Shown: positions 7,688 to 14,511 of the stretch, piece by piece
Layout: every line of letters begins with the position of its first letter
Numbering within the stretch: position 1 is the stretch's first letter
Assembly: GCA_026987085.1 (NCBI GenBank)
Contig: JALSNH010000052.1
Location: forward strand, 1 to 19,046
From: Aquificota bacterium
GTDB taxonomy: Bacteria > Aquificota > Aquificia > Aquificales > QOAS01
Length of the DNA: 19,046 nt
Reading direction: 5' to 3'
Notes under the pieces: generated by a model
Databases searched by the model: none
What the model saw: the letters and a program-made list of their open reading frames with translations, nothing else
What the model was told of the DNA's origin: nothing
Translations under genes and position numbers: made by a program

Positions 7688-8452
7688 CTAAAAACTTGTC
7701 ATGGTAAAAGCTTTTATATAAGTGATGATTCCTACGGCTAAGGCGAAAAAAGCAACAATTTTCCGTGTAATTTCACGGGGAATTTTAACCGCTAAATGGT
7801 TGCCTATATAACTGCCGCCTACAGCTGCTATAGCGAAAGGTATCGAAGATATTAAAGAAAAATAGCCGACCAAAGTATAGGTCAACCATCCAGAAAATGA
7901 AGAAAACAAAACCATAACGGCACTTACCGAAGTAACCATTAACGGATCGAAACCTAAAATTATTAGGGTTGGATTTACTAAAATACCACCTCCAATTCCT
8001 AACATTCCTCCCAAAAATCCTGCGAAGGTTCCAAGAAGTAAACCTATACGTATAAAGGCACTTTTGGTAGTTCCTTCAAATAAAGGTTTAGGCTTTAAAA
8101 AGAGAATAAAAAGGGAGGATAAAATTACAACTGTAGCAAGTAAAAATAATTGAATCTTTTCGGGAATAAAAAAAGAAATTTTTGCCCCTAGAGGGGCAGA
8201 AATAAACGAGGTAATTACCAAGGGAATTGCTAAATTCCATCTTATTTGATTCCATCTTTTGTAAACTGATAAAAGCATAATCCAAACATTTATCCATAGA
8301 GCAACAGCTTTAGCAAAAGGAAGAGGGCTTCCCAGCAGTAAGAATATAGGAATAATAATAGTTGCAATTCCTATTCCGGTTATACCCCCAACTATTGAAA
8401 AGAGAAAGGTTACTAACCATAACAGTAATTCTTGGCCTGGATTTAAATGCAT
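7688..8452 (-). CDS. TauE/SafE-family membrane permease
   Basis: Integral membrane protein of 254 aa, the usual size for the TauE/SafE family, whose members are associated with export of sulfite, sulfoacetate or other organosulfur anions. About eight hydrophobic helices are visible, arranged as two related halves. Each half begins with the family's glycine-rich signature: GGITGIGIATIIIP near residues 22-35 and GGMLGIGGGILVNP near 148-161. It lies between thi4 and ribBA on the same strand. A link with sulfur chemistry would suit the Thi4 neighbour and a sulfidic habitat, but the substrate is unknown. The region before its ATG (8453-8708) holds the hairpin repeats described separately. No good Shine-Dalgarno sequence is seen. 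Confidence 0.88.
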   Translation of the reverse strand: MHLNPGQELLLWLVTFLFSIVGGITGIGIATIIIPIFLLLGSPLPFAKAVALWINVWIMLLSVYKRWNQIRWNLAIPLVITSFISAPLGAKISFFIPEKIQLFLLATVVILSSLFILFLKPKPLFEGTTKSAFIRIGLLLGTFAGFLGGMLGIGGGILVNPTLIILGFDPLMVTSVSAVMVLFSSFSGWLTYTLVGYFSLISSIPFAIAAVGGSYIGNHLAVKIPREITRKIVAFFALAVGIITYIKAFTMTSF

Positions 8453-8487
8453 TGAAAGAACTAATTGTAGGAACTAAGTGTTTTTAT

Positions 8488-8564
8488 GAACTTCTCCGCA
8501 TCTCTGATGCGGAGCTTCGGGTTGGTTTACACTCTAACAGGTATTTCACGGAGTACGGGTAAAG
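8488..8564 (-). repeat. Repeat copy A: IS200/IS605-like right-end / omega-RNA-tail remnant
   Basis: Read on the minus strand, this unit runs from ACCCGTA through TAAACC and CGAAGC into a perfect hairpin and then AGTTC. That arrangement resembles the 3' end of IS200/IS605 TnpB elements, where the guide-RNA scaffold ends in a GAAGC-hairpin-AGTTCA structure. Landmarks on the plus strand are GAACT (8488), GCTTCG (8514), GGTTTA (8524) and TACGGGT (8554). Copy B at 8596-8660 has the same words in the same order. No tnpB coding sequence lies beside it. The assignment rests on remembered sequence pattern, not a database match. A structured leader of the downstream TauE/SafE gene is the main alternative. 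Confidence 0.5.
8494..8514 (-). other. Perfect 9-bp hairpin with 3-nt loop (repeat copy A)
   Basis: CTCCGCATC (8494-8502), loop TCT (8503-8505) and GATGCGGAG (8506-8514) form an uninterrupted palindrome. It lacks a following U-run on the minus strand, so it is not a normal intrinsic terminator in the direction of the flanking genes. It matches the position of the terminal hairpin in IS200/IS605 right ends. Confidence 0.85.
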
Positions 8565-8595
8565 GAAACCAAAAACAAACAGGTAAGGTACTTAC

Positions 8596-8660
8596 GAACT
8601 ACCTTGCACTAAGGTATGGGGCTTCGAGGGGGTTTATACCCTTTATAGATACGGGTTTTA
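8596..8660 (-). repeat. Repeat copy B: degraded sister of copy A
   Basis: The plus-strand landmarks GAACT (8596), GCTTCG (8621), GGTTTA (8631) and TACGGGT (8650) repeat those of copy A. Offsets between successive landmarks are 25, 10 and 19 in B against 26, 10 and 30 in A. The hairpin is weaker here: TACCTT (8600-8605) pairs with AAGGTA (8611-8616), and the GGGG that follows has lost its partner. An additional outer pairing of GGGGG (8628-8632) with CCCCC (8672-8676), enclosing ACCC (8638-8641) with GGGT (8653-8656), adds further structure. It appears to be an older, eroded copy. Confidence 0.45.
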
Positions 8661-8708
8661 GCCCCCTATCTTTCTATAAACCAATAATTACTAATTCTCC
8701 TTAAAGGT

Positions 8709-9458
8709 TTACGTTGAAAGTATAGCTTTGGCAACTTTTTCCCCGCTAAGGAACATTCCACCAAATATAGGGCCCATTCTGGGAAGACCATAAACTTCTG
8801 CCGTAGACATTCCCATTACGTAAAGACCTGGGTATATTTCACCTGATTTTTCTACAACAAGTTTTTCTGCCTCATTAACCCACATGGCCCCCATACCTTT
8901 TACATCGCAACAATTAGTTCTTTTTGCTACAAGTTTTGCTATAGCTGCATCGTGGCCGGTACCGTCGAGAACATATTCAGCTTCCACAACCAAAGGGTCA
9001 ACATGAAGATGAACCATTTCTATGGGTGTCCAGTTGATAACTACCCCGTTAACACGACCATTTTTTATTACGACATCTTCAACGTGAACGCCGTTAAAAA
9101 TTTTTACACCGGCTTTGGTAGCTTTTGAAATAAGCGTAGCGGCAAGTTCGACCGCATCGGCTATCAGGTAATCCTCACCGTAGAGGGAAAAGTTTATTTC
9201 AAATTTTTCTAGAATATGCTTCGCTTCTTTTTGAACAACAACTTTGTTAAATAACATTCCTCCGCCCCATATACCACCGCCAGGAGCAAGTTTTCTTTCA
9301 AAAATTGCAACCTTTTTGCCGTTTTCTGCTAAAAGGGTAGCTGCCACTAAACCGGAAGGTCCCGCCCCTACAATGGCAACATCAATTTTTGTATATTCCA
9401 AAAGTTCTCTGAAAAAGTTTTCGATAATTCCTCTTGTTACATGGAGCTCTTGAAGCAT
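8709..9458 (-). CDS. thi4: Thiamine thiazole synthase, sulfide-using histidine type
   Basis: Thi4-family enzyme that builds the thiamin thiazole (ADP-thiazole) from NAD, glycine and sulfur. It is 249 aa, the size of the archaeal-type proteins. The N-terminal FAD/NAD-like dinucleotide fold is marked by GAGPSG (31-36), E54-R55 and GGGIWGGG (60-67); the C-terminal part carries RMGPIFGGMFLSG (227-239). Yeast Thi4 donates sulfur from a cysteine in a Cys-Met-Asp-Pro context and works once. Here the aligned segment reads HLHVDP, placing His152 at the cysteine position, as in the Methanocaldococcus jannaschii enzyme that uses free sulfide catalytically. A clear Shine-Dalgarno site supports ATG at 9458. 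No TPP riboswitch is visible in the 90-bp gap to the divergent rsmA. thiC, in the same window, supplies the pyrimidine half. Confidence 0.92.
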   Translation of the reverse strand: MLQELHVTRGIIENFFRELLEYTKIDVAIVGAGPSGLVAATLLAENGKKVAIFERKLAPGGGIWGGGMLFNKVVVQKEAKHILEKFEINFSLYGEDYLIADAVELAATLISKATKAGVKIFNGVHVEDVVIKNGRVNGVVINWTPIEMVHLHVDPLVVEAEYVLDGTGHDAAIAKLVAKRTNCCDVKGMGAMWVNEAEKLVVEKSGEIYPGLYVMGMSTAEVYGLPRMGPIFGGMFLSGEKVAKAILST

Positions 9459-9463
9459 TTCCC

Positions 9464-9469
9464 ACCTCC
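9464..9469 (-). promoter_or_regulatory. Shine-Dalgarno site of thi4
   Basis: On the minus strand GGAGGT precedes the ATG at 9458 by five bases and fixes the start of thi4. Confidence 0.75.
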
Positions 9470-9548
9470 AGAATGGTAATAATTTGGCTAAATCCTAACA
9501 TAGGAATTGAAATAACTACTTTGAAATCCTTCATAAGGGGTCCGGTAA

Positions 9549-10295
9549 ATGGTTAGACCTAAGAAGTTTTTGGGACAACATTTTTTAAAATCTAAAGGGG
9601 TTATTGAGAAAATTGTCAACTCCCTCGAAATATCTCCTAAGGATACGGTGATTGAAATAGGGCCGGGAACTGGAGTTTTAACCGAGGAAATACTCAAAAG
9701 GGAACCTGAAAAACTGATAGCTATTGAAGTAGACGGAGAACTGGCAAAACTTTTGAGGGAGAAATTTAAAAAATTTCCCAATTTTGAACTTATTAATACA
9801 GATGCTACAAAAGTGGATTTCTGTTCTTTTGGAAAGAACCTTAAATTGATTGGAAATCTTCCCTACAACGTGGGTTCTTTTATTGTGCTAAACACCGTAA
9901 GGTCAAAGGATTGTCTCAACAGGGCGGTCTATATGCTGCAAAAAGAGGTTGTAGAGCGTTTAACTTTAAAACATAAAAAGCCTTCATGGTTAGGAATACT
10001 TCTAAACACATTTTTTGATACCGACTATTTAATGAGTGTTCCGGCAAGGTTTTTCTATCCTCCTCCAAAGGTTGTTTCTGCAGTTATATCGATGAAACCT
10101 AAAAAAGTACAACCTTCTTTTAACGTAGAGGACTACAAAAGGTTTTTGGAAAAACTTTTCATGCAAAGAAGGAAAATGTTAAAAACGAAACTCCCTTTGG
10201 AGGTTCTTGAAAAGGCAAATATACCTCCGACAAAAAGGGTGGAACAACTTGGTGTTGAAGATTTTATAAGGCTTTACAGGGAATTTATTAATTAA
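9549..10295 (+). CDS. rsmA: 16S rRNA (adenine1518-N6/adenine1519-N6)-dimethyltransferase
   Basis: SAM-dependent enzyme that dimethylates two adjacent adenines in the 3' hairpin loop of 16S rRNA during 30S assembly. The 248 aa form is slightly shorter than E. coli RsmA. Visible motifs are the N-terminal KKFLGQHFL (5-13), SAM-binding motif I EIGPGTG (36-42), the acidic IAIEVD (57-62) and catalytic motif IV NLPYN (103-107). The C-terminal helical region carries MQRRKMLKTKL, typical of this family. AAGGGG upstream supports ATG at 9549. It is divergent from thi4 and begins a same-strand run of six closely spaced genes extending to the GGDEF gene. Confidence 0.95.
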   Translation: MVRPKKFLGQHFLKSKGVIEKIVNSLEISPKDTVIEIGPGTGVLTEEILKREPEKLIAIEVDGELAKLLREKFKKFPNFELINTDATKVDFCSFGKNLKLIGNLPYNVGSFIVLNTVRSKDCLNRAVYMLQKEVVERLTLKHKKPSWLGILLNTFFDTDYLMSVPARFFYPPPKVVSAVISMKPKKVQPSFNVEDYKRFLEKLFMQRRKMLKTKLPLEVLEKANIPPTKRVEQLGVEDFIRLYREFIN

Positions 10296-10309
10296 CATTG
10301 TTATTTCAA

Positions 10310-10885
10310 ATGCGTAAGCTTTCGAAGGAAATAATTAAAAAAGCTGCAATAGAGTTAATTAAGGAAAAAGGGTTAAAAGAATTTACTGCGAGAAATTTAG
10401 GCAACAAGTTGCAAGTTACCGACGCTGCAATTTTTAAATATTTTCCCTCTTTAAGGAATTTATTCGAAGAAATTCTGCTCGATTTTATAGGTGAATGTAA
10501 ACAAACTTTTAGTTCTATAGCTTTGGAAAATCTGCCGGCTGATGAAAAACTGATAAAGTTTTTACAGGCTTACGAATTTAAATTTTTACAAACAGATGGA
10601 GCTATGCCTTTGCTTTGTTTCGAAATACCTCGGATGAATGATGAAGGTTTAAAGGAACTTATTAGAGATTTTTGGAACTTTTATCTTGAAAAACTGGGAG
10701 AGATTATTGAACAGGGAAAAAAGGAAGAAATTTTTAAAGAGGAAGTAGATTCTAAAACGGTTGGTTTGATGATTAATGGTTATTTCATTTCAAAATCTCT
10801 TCGTAATTTGGTTGGTGGAGAGTCCATAGAGGAAGGTTTTTATAAAAAGATTGCCGATATAGTTTTAAAAGGTATCAAGAAATAA
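10310..10885 (+). CDS. TetR/AcrR-family transcriptional regulator
   Basis: One-component DNA-binding repressor type protein. From ATG at 10310 it is 191 aa; an in-frame TTG at 10298 would add four residues, and neither start has a good Shine-Dalgarno sequence. The N-terminal 50 residues fit the TetR helix-turn-helix: a first helix containing KKAAIELIKEKG, then FTARNLGNKLQVTDAAIFKYFPSLRNLFEEIL (about 26-57), with the conserved Phe-Lys-Tyr-Phe position seen as YFxSK/R in this family. The C-terminal ligand-binding region is helical and not assignable to a ligand. It lies 14 bp after rsmA and 7 bp before the recO-like gene, so it is embedded in a housekeeping operon and its target is unclear. Confidence 0.88.
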   Translation: MRKLSKEIIKKAAIELIKEKGLKEFTARNLGNKLQVTDAAIFKYFPSLRNLFEEILLDFIGECKQTFSSIALENLPADEKLIKFLQAYEFKFLQTDGAMPLLCFEIPRMNDEGLKELIRDFWNFYLEKLGEIIEQGKKEEIFKEEVDSKTVGLMINGYFISKSLRNLVGGESIEEGFYKKIADIVLKGIKK

Positions 10886-10892
10886 ATTTTTT

Positions 10893-11543
10893 ATGGTTAA
10901 AGACGACTGTTTTGTTCTCCTTCGTTTTCCTGTAGGGGATTTTTCCCTTTTAGCCAAATGCTACTGTCGAAAGTTTGGAAGGAAAAACTTCCTAATTCCC
11001 GAATATTTTGCAGTTGATAGAAAAATAAATTTAATAGGTTTTTTTGAACCCTTTAATCTTCTAAGGGTAGATTTTAAGGAAAAAAACGGTTCTGCGGTTG
11101 TGGAAGATGCTTCTTTAATTTTTTCACCTACGGGCGAGATTATTAAGAACCTTGAAAGGTATTTTTTTCTTTCGAAAGTTTCAAAAACGGTTTTAAAATT
11201 TGTAAAAGTTCCCGATGAAGAAATTTTTGAACTTCTGAAAGAATCCCTTAGTATCGAGGATTTTTTTAATTTTAATCTTATAAGATTTTGGTTGAATCTA
11301 AGTTCCCTTTTAGGATTTTCGCTAAAAAATCTTTCCCGTCCGGGGTGGGTGAACCTTTTAACTTTAAAAAAGTGTAATCCTGAAGAATTAAAAAATCCTT
11401 ACTGTGTGTATATATCTCCCCGCGAATTTTACCTTATTAGGAGAGTTTTAGATAGCAAAGTGGCTCCTTTTAGGATTTCAAATAATGATACAAAACGTTT
11501 AGAGGATTTTTTCTTTAAATTTCTTTCTCACCAAAGTAATTAA
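10893..11543 (+). CDS. Divergent RecO-like protein
   Basis: This 216-aa protein resembles RecO, which loads RecA onto SSB-coated DNA in the RecFOR pathway. The case is structural rather than motif-strong. The N-terminal 70 residues fit the RecO OB-fold layout, including a basic KFGRKNF segment and GFFEPFNLLRVDF (49-61), the place of RecO's LQPFxLLxLxL motif. A helical part follows, with RFWLNLSSLLGF (about 132-143), matching RecO's RFELxLLxxLGY, and a C-terminal ISPREFYLIRRVLDS, matching the LSxExxxLLRxLLS segment. The Cys4 zinc finger found in many RecO proteins is absent. It starts 7 bp after the TetR gene with no good Shine-Dalgarno, suggesting coupled expression. An unrelated OB-fold protein is possible. 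Confidence 0.6.
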   Translation: MVKDDCFVLLRFPVGDFSLLAKCYCRKFGRKNFLIPEYFAVDRKINLIGFFEPFNLLRVDFKEKNGSAVVEDASLIFSPTGEIIKNLERYFFLSKVSKTVLKFVKVPDEEIFELLKESLSIEDFFNFNLIRFWLNLSSLLGFSLKNLSRPGWVNLLTLKKCNPEELKNPYCVYISPREFYLIRRVLDSKVAPFRISNNDTKRLEDFFFKFLSHQSN

Positions 11544-11577
11544 AGAGGCTGTATCCAAGTTTGGAAAATTTTTAATT

Positions 11578-12606
11578 ATGTCCTTTGAAGGTAGAAAAAT
11601 TTCAATATCCGAACTTTTAAAGTTTTTGGGAATTAGCAATAAAAGTATCAACGATGATATAACTATCTCTCGGGTGTGTTCTCCAAAAAATGTGGAAAAT
11701 CCGTGCGTTGTAGTAATTAGCGATGAAAAACATTTAAAGAAATTGAAAGATACTCCTACCCTATTGGTGGTTTCTAAAAATTTGGAAGTTCCCCCAGAAA
11801 TTGAAAAGAAGACAATCCTTGTGAGGGTTGAAAATCCTCGCTTGATCCTGGCAAAGATACTGAAAATTTTATATCCGGAAACCTATCCTGTAGGTATTTC
11901 ACCCAAAGCTTCAATAGGAAAAAATGTTGAAATTGGTGAAAACACCTATGTAGGAGATTTTGTTTTTATAGGAGACAATGTAAGGATTGGTAGAAACGTA
12001 AAAATCTATCCAGGAAGTTATATAGGAGATAATACCCAGATAGGAGACGGAACCGTTATTTATCCCAATGTTGTGATTTTTCCCAATACCTTAATAGGTC
12101 GAAATGTAAGAATATATCCAGGGGCAGTGATTGGAAAGGAAGGTTTTGGTTTTGTATCGCACAAAGGAGAACATATAAGACTTCACCATGTGGGAATTGT
12201 GGAAATTGCCGACAATGTAGAAATAGGTGCCAACAGCTGCGTTGACCGTGCCCTTTTGGACAAAACTTACATTGGAGAAGGTAGCAAAATAGACAATCTA
12301 GTTCAAATTGCCCATAACAATCGGTTGGGTAAAGGGGTTATTCTGGTAAGTCAAGTTGGCCTTGCAGGGAGTGTTGAAGTAGGCGACCAGTCCATTCTGG
12401 CCGGCCAGGTGGGAGTAGCCGACCACGTAAGGATAGGAAAAAATGTTATTGTCGTAGCAAAATCGGGAGTGACTAAAAACCTCAAAGATGGCAAAATTTA
12501 CGGTGCCTTACTACCGGCTATGGAGTGGTCCAAATGGAAAAAAATTTACGCACTTCTATTGAAACTTCCCAAAATCCTAAGACGACTTAAAGGGTTAAAT
12601 TTTTAG
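11578..12606 (+). CDS. lpxD: UDP-3-O-(3-hydroxyacyl)glucosamine N-acyltransferase
   Basis: Third step of lipid A synthesis: transfers a 3-hydroxyacyl chain from ACP to the 2-amino group of UDP-3-O-acylglucosamine at the inner face of the cytoplasmic membrane. The 342-aa protein has the LpxD N-terminal uridine-binding domain (about 1-100, ending in VENPRLILAKIL), a left-handed beta-helix of hexapeptide repeats (about 105-300) interrupted by the GKEGFGF loop (186-192), and the catalytic histidine in IDNLVQIAHNN (H246). The C-terminal helix is basic. This shows that the organism is a diderm making lipid A. It lies 34 bp after the recO-like gene in the same run; other lpx genes are not nearby. 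Confidence 0.96.
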   Translation: MSFEGRKISISELLKFLGISNKSINDDITISRVCSPKNVENPCVVVISDEKHLKKLKDTPTLLVVSKNLEVPPEIEKKTILVRVENPRLILAKILKILYPETYPVGISPKASIGKNVEIGENTYVGDFVFIGDNVRIGRNVKIYPGSYIGDNTQIGDGTVIYPNVVIFPNTLIGRNVRIYPGAVIGKEGFGFVSHKGEHIRLHHVGIVEIADNVEIGANSCVDRALLDKTYIGEGSKIDNLVQIAHNNRLGKGVILVSQVGLAGSVEVGDQSILAGQVGVADHVRIGKNVIVVAKSGVTKNLKDGKIYGALLPAMEWSKWKKIYALLLKLPKILRRLKGLNF

Positions 12607-12666
12607 TTAAAAATCCGATATAGAAAAGTTTAAAAGGTTTAACTTGAAAGGGATTTGTGGAAAGAG

Positions 12667-13422
12667 ATGGAGAAAACAAAGGAAGGTGTTTATAACTACC
12701 TCTTAGAATTATCCTTTTTGGGAACCAACTTTCACGGTTGGCAGTATCAGCCAAACGTTCCCACCATTCAGGGCGAATTGATGAAAGCTATTTCTAGACT
12801 TTTTAAATTGGATTGGGTTCCTATAATTGGATGTTCGCGTACCGATGCCGGAGTTCATGCGGAACAGTTTTTTGCCAACTTTAAAGTATTTAAAAATATA
12901 GAACCCTACAAGGTTTTAAGGGCTTTAAATGGAATGCTCCCCCCTCAGATAGCCGTAAAAAATGTTAAGTTAGTTGAACTTTCTTTCAATGCCCGTTTTA
13001 GTGCCAAAGGGAAGATATACCAATATTTGGTATGGAACGATTCTGTAAGAAACCCCTTTTTGTTGGATAGAGCATGGCATATTCCCTTTAAGTTGGATTT
13101 GGAAGCTATAAAGGAAGCCGCCCATTACTTAGTTGGTCGGCACGATTTTTCAGCCTTTGCAAAGAATGAGGAAGGTCGAAATCCGATAATAGAACTTGAA
13201 TACTTGAAAATTTCCAAAGAGGGAAATCTTTTAAAATTGGAACTTAAAGCGACCCACTTTTTAAGGTATATGGTTAGGAGAATAGTTGGAACCCTTATAG
13301 AGGTAGGAAAAGGAAGATTAAAACCTATCGATGTTAAGGGTATTTTGGAAAGTAAGAATCCAAATCGGGCTCCCTATACCGCAAAACCCTACGGGTTATA
13401 TTTAATAAAAGTTTTTTATTAA
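12667..13422 (+). CDS. truA: tRNA pseudouridine38-40 synthase
   Basis: Isomerises uridines 38-40 in the anticodon arm of tRNAs. Chosen start is ATG at 12667 (251 aa), with GGAAAG just before it; a TTG at 12655 would add four residues. Visible features are the N-terminal FLGTNFHGWQYQP (17-29), the catalytic aspartate in GCSRTDAGVHA (D60), the KIYQYLVW strand and the C-terminal FLRYMVRRIVGTLIEVGKG region that shapes the active site. Its length is normal for the family. It follows lpxD by 60 bp and precedes the GGDEF gene by 21 bp. Confidence 0.96.
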   Translation: MEKTKEGVYNYLLELSFLGTNFHGWQYQPNVPTIQGELMKAISRLFKLDWVPIIGCSRTDAGVHAEQFFANFKVFKNIEPYKVLRALNGMLPPQIAVKNVKLVELSFNARFSAKGKIYQYLVWNDSVRNPFLLDRAWHIPFKLDLEAIKEAAHYLVGRHDFSAFAKNEEGRNPIIELEYLKISKEGNLLKLELKATHFLRYMVRRIVGTLIEVGKGRLKPIDVKGILESKNPNRAPYTAKPYGLYLIKVFY

Positions 13423-13443
13423 TGCTCCAACGAGGTTTAGAAA

Positions 13444-14511
13444 ATGAAAAATCCTGTAGGTTTAAAATTCCGCATTTCTAAATTTTTTTTAATAAGTCTA
13501 ATTATTAGTCTTGTATTATTAGTTATTAGCTCTATATATGCAGGTTATTTACTTAAAATAAGCCTTAACTATAGTCATGTAATTAACCTTTCCGGAAAAA
13601 TAAGGGGTGATATACAACGTTTTACAAAACTCTACTTTGCAAATGTTTCTAATAATAAATTAAAAAGCACTGCTTTAGAGATTGATAATTACATTTTTCA
13701 TCTCAAAAAGGATATAAACAACCTTAATCTACCTCTGATTGATACCAAAAATTTCCTTACACCCTTGGAAATAGAAAAGTGTTGGAATACCTTAAAGGGT
13801 GAAGTTTTTAAATGTTCCCAACCTTATTGTAGGACTCAAATTTTAAATCTGTCCGAAGAATGTTGGGTTAAAGCGGACAAAATCACAGATTTATATCAAA
13901 AAATCTCTCAGAGAAATTTAAGGATACTGCAGTTTTTTTATTACTTAATAATTGTTTTAGGAGGTATTGTAAATTTAAGCTTACTCTATTTGCTGATAGT
14001 TAAAAATACTTTTGGAAAACTCTTAAGGAAAGCACATTTTGATGCCCTTACAGGGGTTTATAACCGTTCAGCCTTGTGCGAAATTTATCCACTTTTAATT
14101 AAAAGCGAATATTTAAAGCCTATAGGACTTATTGTTTTTGATATAGATAACTTTAAAAAAATTAATGATACCTACGGACACTTGGTTGGAGATATAGTTC
14201 TAAAGAAAGTTTCCGAAGTTGTAAAAAAACATTTAAGAAGAAATGATATTTTTGCCCGCTGGGGAGGTGAAGAGTTTTTAATACTCCTTCCACAAACCGA
14301 TTTGGAAGGCTCCCTAAAAGTTGCGGAAAAATTAAGAAAGGCTATTGAAGAGTTAAACATTCCCGAACTTAAAGGAAGAAAAGTTACCGCCTCTTTTGGG
14401 ATAACGGTTATTAAAAATAGCGAAACTTTAAACGAAGCTGTTCTAAGAGCCGATGAGGCTCTTTACGAAGCAAAAAGAAATGGAAAAAATCAGGTTAAAT
14501 TTAAGGTTTAA
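13444..14511 (+). CDS. Membrane-bound GGDEF diguanylate cyclase with Cys-rich periplasmic sensor
   Basis: Probable c-di-GMP synthase of 355 aa. A transmembrane helix (about 13-36) is followed by an extracytoplasmic sensor of about 125 residues, a second helix (about 162-186) and a cytosolic GGDEF domain (about 196-355). The GGDEF domain has FDALTGVYNR (199-208), FDIDNFKKINDTYGH (232-246) and the active signature GGEEF (274-278). RRND at 265-268 lies exactly five residues before it, fitting the RxxD inhibitory site, so feedback by product is likely. The sensor begins with a helix containing INLSGKIRGDIQRF, faintly like the PilJ/NarX-type four-helix sensors. It also has four cysteines, C113, C124, C129 and C140, spaced CX10CX4CX10C. 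Its stop overlaps that of convergent carA by 3 bp within a 4-bp gene overlap. Confidence 0.9.
   Translation: MKNPVGLKFRISKFFLISLIISLVLLVISSIYAGYLLKISLNYSHVINLSGKIRGDIQRFTKLYFANVSNNKLKSTALEIDNYIFHLKKDINNLNLPLIDTKNFLTPLEIEKCWNTLKGEVFKCSQPYCRTQILNLSEECWVKADKITDLYQKISQRNLRILQFFYYLIIVLGGIVNLSLLYLLIVKNTFGKLLRKAHFDALTGVYNRSALCEIYPLLIKSEYLKPIGLIVFDIDNFKKINDTYGHLVGDIVLKKVSEVVKKHLRRNDIFARWGGEEFLILLPQTDLEGSLKVAEKLRKAIEELNIPELKGRKVTASFGITVIKNSETLNEAVLRADEALYEAKRNGKNQVKFKV

Noticed and set aside
8486..8704. A 72-codon plus-strand open frame in the thi4-tauE gap
   Set aside because: It has no ribosome-binding site or recognisable domain and coincides with the two hairpin repeats, which explain the sequence better.
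8453..8708. Possible tnpB coding remnant beside the repeats
   Set aside because: I looked at the minus-strand frames of this gap and found frequent stops and no TnpB-like zinc finger or RuvC residues; only the non-coding right-end-like part is present.
11920..12460. Short-period repetition in the DNA
   Set aside because: It reflects the hexapeptide repeats encoded by the LpxD beta-helix, not a DNA repeat or CRISPR array.
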